From NCBI GenBank assembly GCA_963753685.1, contig CAVWDE010000008.1, positions 327,429 through 391,428 of the forward strand: a stretch of 64,000 nucleotides of DNA, in the 5' to 3' direction. The DNA is from DATAOG01 sp963753685. GTDB lineage: Bacteria > Pseudomonadota > Alphaproteobacteria > Geminicoccales > Geminicoccaceae. Below are positions 16,676-25,597 of this stretch, in pieces; the stretch's first letter is position 1; each line of letters starts with the position of its first letter. The notes under the pieces were generated by a model. It was not told the origin of the DNA and made no database searches. It saw only the letters and a list, made by a program, of their open reading frames with translations. The position numbers and the translations under genes are program-made.

Positions 16676-17608
16676 GTGGCCGAGATCGTGATCAGCGAAT
16701 TCATGGAACCGGCCGCGGTCGACGACCTGGCCGGCGACTACGAGCTGCATTTCGATCCGCTCCTGTTCGAGCGGCCGGACGAGCTCTGCACGCACCTCGC
16801 GCCGGCGCGCGCCCTGATCGTCCGCAACCGGACCAGGGTCGGCGGCGCCGTGCTGGCGGCGGGCCAGCGCCTCGAGGTGATCGGCCGGCTGGGGGTCGGC
16901 CTCGACAACATCGACGTCGCAGCCTGTCGCGCGCGCGGCATCCAGGTGCTGCCCGCGACCGGGGCGAACGACGCCTCGGTCGCCGAATACGTGATCGCGA
17001 CCGCCATGCTGCTCCTGCGCAACGCCTATTTCGGCAGCGCCGAGGTCCTGCGCGGCACCTGGCCGCGCGAGCGCCTGATCGGCCGCGAGCTCGCGGCCAA
17101 GCGGCTTGGCCTGGTCGGCCTGGGCTCGATCGGCCGGGTGGTCGCGGCCAAGGCGCGGGCGTTGGACGTGCTGGTCAGCGCCTACGATCCGAACGTGCCC
17201 AAGGGCGACCGGGCCTGGCTCGGCGCGGGCCATGCCCGGAGCCTCAGCCAGCTGCTCGAGGCGAGCGACATCGTGAGCCTGCACCTGCCGCTCTTGCCCT
17301 CGACCCGCGGTCTGATCGGCGCCGCGGCGATCGCGGCCATGAAGCCTGGCGCCCTGCTGATCAACGCTGCCCGCGGCGGCATCGTCGACGAGGCGGCGCT
17401 GGTCCAGGCGCTGCGCGCCGGACAGCTCGGCGGCGCCGCGCTCGACGTGTTCGCAAACGAGCCGCTGACGGCGGCCGCGGCCGAACGCTTCAAAGCCGTG
17501 CCGAACCTGATCCTGACCCCGCACATCGCCGGCCGCACCGAAGAATGCGACGTGCGCGTCTCGGCGGTCACCGCCGCCAACGTTCGCCGCGCGCTCGAGG
17601 GTGGCTGA
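16676..17608 (+). CDS. D-2-hydroxyacid dehydrogenase (PGDH-like)
   Basis: 310-residue NAD-dependent D-isomer-specific 2-hydroxyacid dehydrogenase. The nucleotide-binding motif GLVGLGSIGR lies near residue 145. The catalytic residues appear in order: Arg in NAARGG, Glu in DVFANEP and His in TPHIAGRT. There is no C-terminal ACT domain, so it is not a classic serine-pathway SerA; glyoxylate/hydroxypyruvate-type or other 2-ketoacid substrates are equally possible. GTG 16676 is preferred over upstream starts because of the G-rich Shine-Dalgarno before it and because the family fold begins with IVISEFM. It converges with the amidohydrolase gene. Confidence 0.88.
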   Translation: MAEIVISEFMEPAAVDDLAGDYELHFDPLLFERPDELCTHLAPARALIVRNRTRVGGAVLAAGQRLEVIGRLGVGLDNIDVAACRARGIQVLPATGANDASVAEYVIATAMLLLRNAYFGSAEVLRGTWPRERLIGRELAAKRLGLVGLGSIGRVVAAKARALDVLVSAYDPNVPKGDRAWLGAGHARSLSQLLEASDIVSLHLPLLPSTRGLIGAAAIAAMKPGALLINAARGGIVDEAALVQALRAGQLGGAALDVFANEPLTAAAAERFKAVPNLILTPHIAGRTEECDVRVSAVTAANVRRALEGG

Positions 17609-17622
17609 GCCACCCACCGACC

Positions 17623-18522
17623 CTAGAGACGGTAGATACGGACCGCATTGTCGTGGAACAGACGGCGCTGGTCGGCCGCGGGCAGGTCCCGGACGATCGC
17701 CTTGAAGCCCGAAAAGATGGCATCGAACGTGGCGCACAGGCGATCGACCGGGAAATTGCTCGCGAACATGCAGCGCTCGATGCCGAAGATCGCGATCGTG
17801 GCACGCACCACAGGGGCGTTGGCCTCGACCGTCCAGGGCCGACCGGGCTGGCCGAGGCCCGAGATCTTGACCGCGGCGTTCGGGCAGGCGGCAAGCGTCG
17901 TCATCGCCTCGCGCCAGCCGGCCAGGCCTTCCGGGCTGCGGTCGGCGGGCAGCCCGGTGTGGTTGAGGATGATCTGCGTGCTCGGAAAGTCGCGGGCCAG
18001 CGCCGCCGCCTCGCCGAGGTGCCACCAGGGCGTCTGCAGGTCGAACGACAGGCCGTAGTTCTCGAGCAGGGCATAGCCGCGCCGCCAGGCGGGATCGCCC
18101 ATCGACCCTGGCGCATTCTTCTCCACCCGATCCGGAGATGGGGCCGCTCTCGGCTTATGGCGGATGCCGCGGACGCGGGCAAACGCGGCATGGCCCGCGA
18201 GCACCGCCTCGACGCCGGGGTCGTCGAGCCGGGCCCCGGCCACGATGCCATGCGGAACGCCGGTCGTCCTGATGATCTCCTCGAGCCAGCGGGTCTCGCC
18301 GACCGGATCGGCCGGGTCCCACTCGGTCTCGACGAAGACCGTCTTGACGACCTGATGCCCGGCAGCGTCGCGGAAGTAGTCGGACGGCATGTAGTTGCGC
18401 CTGAGCGCGCTGTAGTCGCCGTAGCGGAACGGAATCGGCTCAGGGTCGCACAGCCACGGCAGATAGTTGCGCGCGAGATCCCAGAAATGCTGGTGCGCAT
18501 CGACGATCGGCAGATCGGTCAT
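17623..18522 (-). CDS. Amidohydrolase family protein (2-pyrone-4,6-dicarboxylate lactonase-like)
   Basis: 299 residues, TIM-barrel metal-dependent hydrolase of the amidohydrolase-2 group. The metal-binding DAHQHFWD motif is at residues 8-15, with later HKPR, NHTG and the final FASNFPVD motif containing the catalytic Asp. Relatives hydrolyse lactones (2-pyrone-4,6-dicarboxylate, L-fuconolactone). An earlier in-frame ATG at 18567 would overlap almost to the upstream stop; 18522 was chosen because DAHQHFWD is normally within the first 15 residues. It follows the methyltransferase gene in the same direction and is probably co-transcribed. The substrate is unknown. Confidence 0.86.
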   Translation of the reverse strand: MTDLPIVDAHQHFWDLARNYLPWLCDPEPIPFRYGDYSALRRNYMPSDYFRDAAGHQVVKTVFVETEWDPADPVGETRWLEEIIRTTGVPHGIVAGARLDDPGVEAVLAGHAAFARVRGIRHKPRAAPSPDRVEKNAPGSMGDPAWRRGYALLENYGLSFDLQTPWWHLGEAAALARDFPSTQIILNHTGLPADRSPEGLAGWREAMTTLAACPNAAVKISGLGQPGRPWTVEANAPVVRATIAIFGIERCMFASNFPVDRLCATFDAIFSGFKAIVRDLPAADQRRLFHDNAVRIYRL

Positions 18523-18570
18523 CTGGGTCGCCCGGGCTGCAGAGCTCGCGGACGCCGGGGGGCGCATGCC

Positions 18571-19671
18571 TCAGCGCCGGCGCAGCACGAGGGTCGCGAT
18601 CATCGTTTCGGAGGCGTGCCGACCGGGCTCGTCCTGGTAGTATCGGGTGAAGCGCTGGAAGAACTCTTCGGTGAGGACGTCGATCGCGGCCGCGTCTTTC
18701 GCTGAATGCCCGAACAGATGCAGCCGCAGGGACAACTCGCCGAAGCCGCGCACGTAACCCGCATACAGCCGTGCATAGGTCGCGGGATCGCCGAGCTGGT
18801 CTTCGTAGACGTCGTGGCCGTGCGGCTGCACCGGCGCCACGCTCGCTTCGACCACCTCGAAGGCCTCCGCCAGATCCGGCTCGCGATCGATGGGCGCTCG
18901 GATTTCGTCCGCGGTCGGAAACCAGAGGGGGAAGACGAAATGGTCGAGGGCCGACTCTGCGAGCGAGCCGGCGTCGACCATCTGGCGGGCGACGTGGAAG
19001 ATGGCGCGGTAGAGCTTGCTGGCCGACACTCGGATGCCGTTCGGCTCGCGGGCATCCGGCACGCTGCCCAGCGTGGACACGATGGCGAACCCGCCGGGGC
19101 GCAGTTCCAGGGCGCGACAGCGCAGGAACTGCGTCCAGTCGGCCCGGGCGAGTGCTGCCATCTCGGCGCGCGCCTCGCCGGTCAGATCGGCGAACCACAC
19201 CGTGTCCGGCGAACCGGGCGCAAGCGCACGGCTCAGCCAGTGGCACGCGGCGAAGCAGGTGCCGAGCGCGACCGAGCCTGGCGTTGCCATCGGCTGGTAG
19301 AACGATCCGACCGCGGCTTCGGTACGAATGCCCGAGCCGGCGCGCTGATAGCCGTCAGGCCCGAACACCAGCGCGAACAGCGCGTTCCAGTCGTTGCCCG
19401 CTTGATCGGCGTGGCGGATCACCATCGGGCCTTGCGGGTCGAGGCGTCGGTACGCTTCGATCACCGGGCGGACGGTGTCGAGCGCGCTGCGCCCCGGACC
19501 GCAACCATAGTCCACCACGATGAACTGCGGTGCGACGACACCGATCCGCTCGACCAGGGTGCGCAGCCAGTCCGCGTTGCTGCGGACCATCTGGTCCTGC
19601 ATTTGCGAGTTGCGATCATAGTCGACCATGCGCCCGGTCGACACGAGCTCCTGTCGAGGTTCGTGCGTCAT
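18571..19671 (-). CDS. SAM-dependent carboxyl methyltransferase, SABATH-like
   Basis: 366 residues. A glycine-rich SAM site (FIVVDYGCGPGRSA, about 50-63) is followed by features of the SABATH (salicylate/benzoate/theobromine) carboxyl methyltransferases best known from plants: 'VGSFYQPMATPGSVALGTCFAACHWLSRAL', corresponding to the plant 'SFYGRLFP...HSSYSLHWLS' segment, then a long insert and a C-terminal cap. Bacterial homologues exist. It would methylate a small carboxylic acid in the cytoplasm. ATG 19671 is preceded by GGGGGA. The amidohydrolase gene lies 48 bp downstream, suggesting a two-gene unit acting on an aromatic or lactone acid; that link is inferred. Confidence 0.8.
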   Translation of the reverse strand: MTHEPRQELVSTGRMVDYDRNSQMQDQMVRSNADWLRTLVERIGVVAPQFIVVDYGCGPGRSALDTVRPVIEAYRRLDPQGPMVIRHADQAGNDWNALFALVFGPDGYQRAGSGIRTEAAVGSFYQPMATPGSVALGTCFAACHWLSRALAPGSPDTVWFADLTGEARAEMAALARADWTQFLRCRALELRPGGFAIVSTLGSVPDAREPNGIRVSASKLYRAIFHVARQMVDAGSLAESALDHFVFPLWFPTADEIRAPIDREPDLAEAFEVVEASVAPVQPHGHDVYEDQLGDPATYARLYAGYVRGFGELSLRLHLFGHSAKDAAAIDVLTEEFFQRFTRYYQDEPGRHASETMIATLVLRRR

Positions 19672-19797
19672 GGCTCGATTCCCCCTCGCCGCGGCGGTCA
19701 CTCCGGAGTTGCGTTCGCAAATTTGCCGTGCCGAGCCAGAAAGGCAAGGCATGAGCCGGCCGAGCTTCTCAAACCATCGCTAGACGGTCGCGCGCGA

Positions 19798-19933
19798 GGC
19801 GGGTTGTCGCTACCTGCTCAGCGAGGACGTTCAGAGCGGCCGCACCCTGCTTGGCGTCACCTTCGTCAATCCCTTCGCGCCCGCAGGATTGCCGGCGGCG
19901 GTCGAGCGCCTGCTCGGGCCGCCGCAATGCTAG
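19798..19933 (+). pseudogene. C-terminal remnant of a PIN-domain (VapC-type) toxin
   Basis: An open stretch of about 45 codons ends at TAG 19931-19933 and reads 'VAREAGCRYLLSEDVQSG' followed by 'LLGVTFVNPF'. This is the characteristic last part of PIN-domain nucleases (the 'LLSEDLQHG...GVTFVNPF' tail). No start codon or N-terminal two thirds of the domain are found upstream; instead the methyltransferase gene begins divergently. It is therefore a decayed toxin fragment with no antitoxin left. Confidence 0.65.
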
Positions 19934-19993
19934 GGAACGGCGCCCGCCGCTGCTAGTCTTGCAGCCCTTCGGACCATCGATGGCTGGGGTGCG

Positions 19994-22687
19994 GTGAGGA
20001 CGAGACGCGAGCAGCGGGACGGGGGCGGCGCAGCGGGCGGCCAGACGGCGAGTGCCTCGCCGATGATCGCCCAGTACCAGGCGCTCAAGGCCGAGCATCC
20101 CGAGTGCCTGCTGTTCTTTCGCATGGGCGACTTCTATGAGCTGTTCTTCGAGGACGCGAGGCGCGCCGCACCCGCCCTCGACATCGCGCTGACCCGGCGC
20201 GGCCGCCACCAGGGCGACGACATCCCGATGTGCGGCGTGCCGGTGCACAGCGCCGAGAGCTATCTCGAGCGCCTGATCCGCCACGGCTTCAAGGTCGCGA
20301 TCTGCGAGCAGATCGAGGACCCGGCGCTAGCCCGCAAGCGCGGCGCCAAATCGCTGGTCGAGCGCGCGGTGATCCGGGTCGTCACCCCCGGTACGCTGAC
20401 CGAGGACAGCCTGCTCGAGGCCAGGCGCCACAATTTCCTGGCCGCCCTCGGGCGCAGCCAGCAGGCGCTGGCCCTCGCCTGGCTCGACATCTCGACCGGC
20501 GACTTCCTGACCGGCCCGGTCGAGAGCGGCACGCTCGCGGCCGAGCTCGCGCGCATCGGGCCGGGCGAGCTGCTCCTGCCCGAGGGCCTGCTCGCGGCCG
20601 AGGCGCTCTGCCCCGCCTGGCGAGACCTCGGCGAACGCCTCACGCCGTTGCCCGATCGCGAATTCGATTCGCTGACCGGCGAGCGCCGCCTCAAGGCAAG
20701 CTTCGGGGTCGCCGCCCTCGATGGCTTCGGCGCCTTCTCGCGCGCCGAGCTCGGCGCCAGCGGGGCGCTGCTCGGCTACGTCGAGCTGACCCAGAAGGGC
20801 CGGCTGCCGCGTCTCGCCCCACCCCGGCGGGTGGCACCCGGCACCCACCTCCTGATCGACGCCGCGACCCGGCGCAATCTCGAGCTGCTCACCAACCTCG
20901 CGGGCGAGCGTCAGGGCAGCCTGCTGGCGGCGATCGACCGCACGGTGACCGGGGCCGGCGGCCGGCTGCTGGCGGCACGTCTGGCGGCACCGCTGGCGCG
21001 CGCCGAGCCGATCCGGCGCCGGCTCGAGGCGGTCCAGGCGCTGGTCGACGACCCGGCGCTGCGGGCCGATCTGCGCCAGGCGCTCAAGGGCTGTCCCGAT
21101 CTCGAGCGGGCGCTCTCGCGGCTCTCGCTCGGCCGCGGCGGTCCGCGCGACCTGCTCGCGATCAAGACCGGGCTCGCCGCCGCCGGCCGGATCAAGGAGC
21201 GCCTCGCGAGCAGCGGCTCCTCGCTCGCCGCGAGCGGCCAGGCGATCGAGGGTCACCCCGACCTCGTCGCCCGGCTCGACGCGGCGCTGGTCCCGGAGCC
21301 GCCGTTCCTCGCCCGCGACGGCGGCTTCATCGCCCTGGGCTTCCAGGTCGAGCTCGACCGCCTGCGGACGCTGCGCGATCAGGCGCGCCGGCATATCGCG
21401 GCGCTCGAGACCCGCGTCCAGCAGGAGACCGGGATCGGCTCGCTCAAGATCCGGCACAACAACCTGCTCGGCTACTACATCGAGGTGACCGCGACCCACC
21501 AGGCCAAGGTGCCGGCGCATTTCGTCCAGCGCCAGAGCATGGCCGGCGCCACCCGCTACAGCATCGCTGAACTCGCCGAGCTCGAGAGCCAGATCGCGAG
21601 CGCCGCCGAGCGCGCGCTGACGCTGGAACTGGAGCTGTTCGAGGAGCTCTGCCGGACGGTGCTGGGGCAGGCCGAAGCGATCGCGAAGACCGCGCAGGCG
21701 ATCGCCCGGCTCGACGTCGCCGCGGGCCTGGCCGAGCTCGCGGCCGAGCAGCGCTACTGCCGCCCCGAGGTCGACGACAGCGATGCCTTCAAGGTCCGGA
21801 CCGGCCGCCATCCGGTGGTCGAGCAGGCGCTGGCCGCCGAGGCCAGGCCCTTCATCGCCAACGATGCGGAGCTGTCCGGCAGCCAGCGTCTCTGGCTGCT
21901 GACCGGGCCCAACATGGCCGGCAAGAGCACCTTTCTGCGCCAGAACGCGCTGATCGCGGTGCTTGCCCAGATCGGCTCCTTCGTGCCCGCCGAGGCGGCC
22001 CGGATCGGGGTCGTCGACCGCCTGTTCTCGCGGGTCGGCGCGGCCGACGATCTGGCGCGCGGGCGCTCGACCTTCATGGTCGAGATGGTCGAGACCGCGG
22101 CGATCCTGAACCAGGCGACCGCGAAGAGCCTCGTGATCCTGGACGAGATCGGGCGCGGCACGGCGACCTTCGATGGCCTCTCGATCGCCTGGGCGGTGGT
22201 CGAGCACCTGCACGAGGTCAACCGCTGCCGCGGCCTGTTCGCGACCCACTTCCACGAGCTGACCGCACTCGCCGCCAAGCTCGACCATCTCGTCTGCCGG
22301 ACGATGCGGGTCAAGGAGTGGCAGGGCGACGTGGTGTTCCTGCACGAGGTCGCCGACGGCGCCGCCGATCGCTCCTATGGCGTCCACGTCGCGCGCCTCG
22401 CCGGCCTGCCGGCACCGGTCCTGGCGCGCGCCGAGGAGGTCCTGCATCACCTGGAGCAGGGCGAGGCCAAAGGCGCCCCCGCCCGCCTCGCCGAGGACCT
22501 GCCGCTGTTCGCCGCCGCCGCGGCCGCGCGGCCACGCTCCCGCGCCCAGGCGGCGCCCGCTGCCGCCGGACCCTCGCCGCTCGAAACCGCCCTGCTGGCC
22601 GCCAACCCCGACGAGCTCACGCCTTTGGCGGCGCTGGATCTGGTCTATCGGCTCGTCAGGCTGCTCAAAGAGGCGCCACCGTCGTGA
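19994..22687 (+). CDS. mutS: DNA mismatch repair protein MutS
   Basis: 897 residues, complete MutS. The mismatch-recognition Phe-x-Glu is at about 47-49 (DFYELFFED). The ATPase domain has Walker A GPNMAGKST near 637-645, Walker B LVILDEIGRGTATFDG, the ST[FV]MVEM switch and the ATHFHELT segment. The C-terminal dimerisation helix is present (ELTPLAALDLVYRLVRLLKE). It recognises mispairs and recruits MutL, acting on nucleoid DNA. The GTG start at 19994 leaves a 22-residue basic/Gly-rich extension before the conserved MIAQYQALK; a start closer to that point is possible but lacks a good codon. Confidence 0.97.
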   Translation: MRTRREQRDGGGAAGGQTASASPMIAQYQALKAEHPECLLFFRMGDFYELFFEDARRAAPALDIALTRRGRHQGDDIPMCGVPVHSAESYLERLIRHGFKVAICEQIEDPALARKRGAKSLVERAVIRVVTPGTLTEDSLLEARRHNFLAALGRSQQALALAWLDISTGDFLTGPVESGTLAAELARIGPGELLLPEGLLAAEALCPAWRDLGERLTPLPDREFDSLTGERRLKASFGVAALDGFGAFSRAELGASGALLGYVELTQKGRLPRLAPPRRVAPGTHLLIDAATRRNLELLTNLAGERQGSLLAAIDRTVTGAGGRLLAARLAAPLARAEPIRRRLEAVQALVDDPALRADLRQALKGCPDLERALSRLSLGRGGPRDLLAIKTGLAAAGRIKERLASSGSSLAASGQAIEGHPDLVARLDAALVPEPPFLARDGGFIALGFQVELDRLRTLRDQARRHIAALETRVQQETGIGSLKIRHNNLLGYYIEVTATHQAKVPAHFVQRQSMAGATRYSIAELAELESQIASAAERALTLELELFEELCRTVLGQAEAIAKTAQAIARLDVAAGLAELAAEQRYCRPEVDDSDAFKVRTGRHPVVEQALAAEARPFIANDAELSGSQRLWLLTGPNMAGKSTFLRQNALIAVLAQIGSFVPAEAARIGVVDRLFSRVGAADDLARGRSTFMVEMVETAAILNQATAKSLVILDEIGRGTATFDGLSIAWAVVEHLHEVNRCRGLFATHFHELTALAAKLDHLVCRTMRVKEWQGDVVFLHEVADGAADRSYGVHVARLAGLPAPVLARAEEVLHHLEQGEAKGAPARLAEDLPLFAAAAAARPRSRAQAAPAAAGPSPLETALLAANPDELTPLAALDLVYRLVRLLKEAPPS

Positions 22688-22819
22688 CGGCGGGCAGCCG
22701 CCGGCGTGCCCCAGGCCCGGGCAGGCTTCCGGTCGGGGCATCTTGGTTTGGCAGCCGATGCGCGCCATACTCACAAAGAGCAGGGCGATGAGGTCATCGC
22801 GCCAACGACTGGGGCATCA

Positions 22820-23314
22820 ATGCGCGCTCGGTCCCGCCTGGTCTGGGTCCTTGGCAGCCTGCTGCTCGCGGGTTGCGCCACGCCGACCCCCTACAAACCG
22901 GCGGACGGCGGGTTCGGCTATGCCGACCAGCAGATCGAGAACGACCGCTATCGCGTCACCTTCGCCGGCAACTCGGTCACGGCGCGCGATACCGTGCAGA
23001 ACTATCTCCTGTATCGGGCCGCCGAGCTCACGGTGGAGCACCACCACGACTACTTCACGATCGTCAATCAGAACCTCGAACGCTCGACCGCCTACCAGGG
23101 CACCGGCTACGACAACTTCGGCTTCTGGCCGGGGCGTCCGGGCTGGGTCGGCGCGCCCAACTATTCAGCCTACCCGATCGACAGCTACACCGCTTTCGCC
23201 GACATCCTGATGGGCAATGGCGAGAAGCCGAAGGGCGACGTCAACAGCTATGACGCCAGGGACGTGATGCGCCGCCTCGGCGTCACCATCGAGCGTCCCA
23301 AGGAGAGCTCCTGA
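22820..23314 (+). CDS. CC0125/CC1285-type lipoprotein, copy 1
   Basis: 164-residue secreted protein with a lipobox (LLLAGCATP; Cys near residue 19) and the family core 'TPYKPADGGFGYADQQIENDRYRVTFAGNS...VQNYLLYRAAELT...DYF', ending in 'YDARDVMRRLG'. This family of alphaproteobacterial lipoproteins has no established function. It overlaps the start of a paralogue by one base (TGATG), so the two are translationally coupled and should be made together. The central insert here is aromatic-rich (YDNFGFWPGRPGW). Confidence 0.86.
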   Translation: MRARSRLVWVLGSLLLAGCATPTPYKPADGGFGYADQQIENDRYRVTFAGNSVTARDTVQNYLLYRAAELTVEHHHDYFTIVNQNLERSTAYQGTGYDNFGFWPGRPGWVGAPNYSAYPIDSYTAFADILMGNGEKPKGDVNSYDARDVMRRLGVTIERPKESS

Positions 23315-23826
23315 TGACCCGTGCGCGCTGGCTTTGCGGCCTCGGGATCCTGCTGGCGCTGGCCGCCTGCACGACATCACCGACGCCCTATCAGGCGGCG
23401 ACCGGCACTCTCGGCTACCGCGACCAGCAGCTCGAGAGCAATCGCTACCGGGTCTCGTTCGCCGGCAATTCCGCGACCCCGCGCGACAAGGTCCAGGACT
23501 ATGCCCTCTACCGCGCGGCCGAGCTGACGATCGCGAGCGGCAACGACTACTTCAAGGTCGCCAGCCGCAACACCGATGCGACCTCCACAGGCGGCGGCGG
23601 ACCGAGCTTCGGGGTCGGGGTTGGCGGGGTCTCCGGCGGCGGCGGGGGCGGCGTTGGCCTCGGGCTCTCGAGCATCCTCGGCGGCGGCGGGTCCAGCGAC
23701 AGCTACACGGTCTCCATGGACATCCTGGTGTTCAAAGGCACCAAGCCTGCGAACGACACCGAGGCCTACGACGCCCGCGAGGTGGTCCGGCGTCTGGGGC
23801 CGACCATCCAGCCGCCGCCCGCCTGA
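23314..23826 (+). CDS. CC0125/CC1285-type lipoprotein, copy 2
   Basis: 170 residues, tandem paralogue of the preceding gene: lipobox LALAACTTS, then 'SPTPYQAATGTLGYRDQQLESNRYRVSFAGNS'. It differs in the middle, where a glycine-rich low-complexity segment (about 90-125, runs of GGGG) replaces the aromatic insert. Both copies end with the same 'EAYDAREVVRRLG' helix. The arrangement suggests duplication followed by divergence of the central loop. It is probably outer-membrane or periplasmic lipid-anchored. Confidence 0.86.
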   Translation: MTRARWLCGLGILLALAACTTSPTPYQAATGTLGYRDQQLESNRYRVSFAGNSATPRDKVQDYALYRAAELTIASGNDYFKVASRNTDATSTGGGGPSFGVGVGGVSGGGGGGVGLGLSSILGGGGSSDSYTVSMDILVFKGTKPANDTEAYDAREVVRRLGPTIQPPPA

Positions 23827-24165
23827 TCAGAGCGGCTCGGGCGGAGCCGCTCCAGCCACCCGATCGGCCAGCCGGTAGTCGCGGACGACCCGGGCGACCG
23901 AGATCCGGAAGTCGGCGAAGATCTCCTGCTTGCCCCTGGCCTGCGCCGCCCGGTGGCGACGCTGTGTCCGCCAGGCCTCGATCGCCGCCTCGTCGCGCCA
24001 GAACGACAGCGAGACGTATTTGCCGGGCTCGGCCAGGCTCTGAAAGCGCTCGATCGAGAGGAAGCCGTCGATCTGCTCGAGCTCGGGCCGGAGGGCTGCC
24101 GCGAGATCGAAATAGTCCTGAGCCCGGCCCGCCCGCATCGTGACCTGGAACACCACGACCATCAT
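23827..24165 (-). CDS. Antibiotic biosynthesis monooxygenase (ABM) domain protein
   Basis: 112-residue single ABM-fold (ferredoxin-like dimeric alpha/beta barrel) protein: 'VVVFQVTMRAGRAQDYFDLAAAL...GFLSIERFQSL..PGKYVSLSFWRDEAAIEAW'. Relatives include heme-degrading and small-molecule oxygenases, and many of unknown role. It sits tail-to-tail with the lipoprotein pair (adjacent stop codons) and downstream of the antiporter gene on its own strand. Confidence 0.88.
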   Translation of the reverse strand: MMVVVFQVTMRAGRAQDYFDLAAALRPELEQIDGFLSIERFQSLAEPGKYVSLSFWRDEAAIEAWRTQRRHRAAQARGKQEIFADFRISVARVVRDYRLADRVAGAAPPEPL

Positions 24166-24230
24166 CGGCCCGCCCTCCGATTCTGCCTGCCGACCATCAG
24201 ATCGCCGCCAACCATGTTCGCCGGCTCGGC

Positions 24231-25460
24231 TTACGGCGTCGATCGGGAAGCGGAGCCACCCTCGGCCGTCCGGCCTGGTGACCCGAAGGCGGCTGCCAAC
24301 GGATTGGCGCTCAGACCGTGAGCGAGAACGCTCAAAAGGACGGTGCAGACGACCGTCATGGCGAGCGTAGCGCTCCCAGGAAGGTGCTCATCGAGCACGA
24401 TGATGATGAACACGATACTGGCCAGCCCTCGGGGTCCGAACCAGCCGATGAACAGCTTGGCGCGGAGCGGCAGGCCGGTCCCGGTCAAGGAGATCAGGAC
24501 CGGGATCATCCGGATGAGGGTCAGGCTCAGGAGCGCATACAGGACCACCTGCCAGGACAGCGCGTCCTGCGGCAGCGTGACGACCACCGCGCCGAACGCG
24601 ACCCAGGTCACCAGCGCGAGGGCATCGCCTATGCCTTCGGCCGCGCGCAGCATCTGATCCTTGCGCCGCCCCGCCAGGGCGCCGGCGGTCAGGCCGCCGA
24701 CGAAGCAGGCGATGAAGCCGCTGCCGCCGGTCGCCTGGGCGGTCGCGAAGCACAGCAGAGTCAGTGCTGGAACCGGGATCTGGAGCCAGATTTCGCTGGT
24801 CCACCCGCGCCCGACCGCGAATCGGATCGAAATGGCGGCGACCGCGGTGCAGCCCAGCCCCACGACCGCGCCGATCCCGATCTGGCCGGCGAAATGGCCA
24901 AGGATCAGGCGCATCGTCGGTTGCTCGCCAACGGTGTCGGCCGCGAGCGCCAGGAACAGAAGGAGGACCGGGACGCAGATCCCGTCATTGAGGCCGCTCT
25001 CGACGTTGAGCCCTTCGCGAATGGGCGCCGGCACCGACGGGTTGGTCACGACCGCCTTGCCGAGCGCGGCGTCGGTCGGCGCCAGCATGGTCGCGAGGAG
25101 CGCGATCTCGAGCAGATCGAGCCGCTCGAAGATCGCGACGCCGAGGATGAAGCCGAGAGCGATGGTCAAGGGCAGGCCGATGAACAGGAGGCGCTCCGGA
25201 ATTGCGAGGCTGCGCCGCAAGACCCCGAAATCGGCGTTCGCCGCATCGGTGAACAGGACGAGGGCCAGGGTGAGCTCGGCAAGCAGCCGCAGCCCTTCTG
25301 CGTCGACGTCGAGTTGCAGGATACCGAGCCCCGGGGAGCCTGAGACCATGCCAAAGGCAATATAGATGATCGCGCCTCCGACCAGGGTCCGCTCGAGACG
25401 ACCGGCGAACACGCTGTAGACGAAGACGAACCCGGAGAGCACCGCAAGATTCCAGTACAT
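24231..25460 (-). CDS. Cation:proton antiporter (CPA1, Na+/H+ exchanger family)
   Basis: 409 residues, about 11-12 transmembrane helices spanning nearly the whole length. It carries the CPA1-type motifs 'FTDAANADFGVLRR' in TM3-4, 'LAPTDAALGKAVVTN' containing the transport Asp, 'NVESGLNDGICVPVLL' with the ND pair, and 'GWFGPRGLASIVFIIIV' late in the protein. It lacks a cytoplasmic C-terminal regulatory domain. It would exchange Na+ or K+ for protons at the inner membrane. It stands as a single gene. Confidence 0.92.
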   Translation of the reverse strand: MYWNLAVLSGFVFVYSVFAGRLERTLVGGAIIYIAFGMVSGSPGLGILQLDVDAEGLRLLAELTLALVLFTDAANADFGVLRRSLAIPERLLFIGLPLTIALGFILGVAIFERLDLLEIALLATMLAPTDAALGKAVVTNPSVPAPIREGLNVESGLNDGICVPVLLLFLALAADTVGEQPTMRLILGHFAGQIGIGAVVGLGCTAVAAISIRFAVGRGWTSEIWLQIPVPALTLLCFATAQATGGSGFIACFVGGLTAGALAGRRKDQMLRAAEGIGDALALVTWVAFGAVVVTLPQDALSWQVVLYALLSLTLIRMIPVLISLTGTGLPLRAKLFIGWFGPRGLASIVFIIIVLDEHLPGSATLAMTVVCTVLLSVLAHGLSANPLAAAFGSPGRTAEGGSASRSTP

Positions 25461-25597
25461 CAGGATCTCCTCGCCATCGTCTGGGTCCGGCCGTCACCGG
25501 GGCGCCCGCAGGGTCGATGCCGATGCCGCGACAGCACGGGCGCGCCGGGGTCGCGCCCTCGCCGCTGTCATGGAGCTACGGGCCCCGGATCGGCAGC

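Noticed and set aside
16241..18025. 594-residue open frame on - strand
   Set aside because: Covers dehydrogenase (antisense) and amidohydrolase (wrong frame); no domain resemblance.
20327..22774. 815-residue open frame on - strand
   Set aside because: Antisense shadow of mutS.
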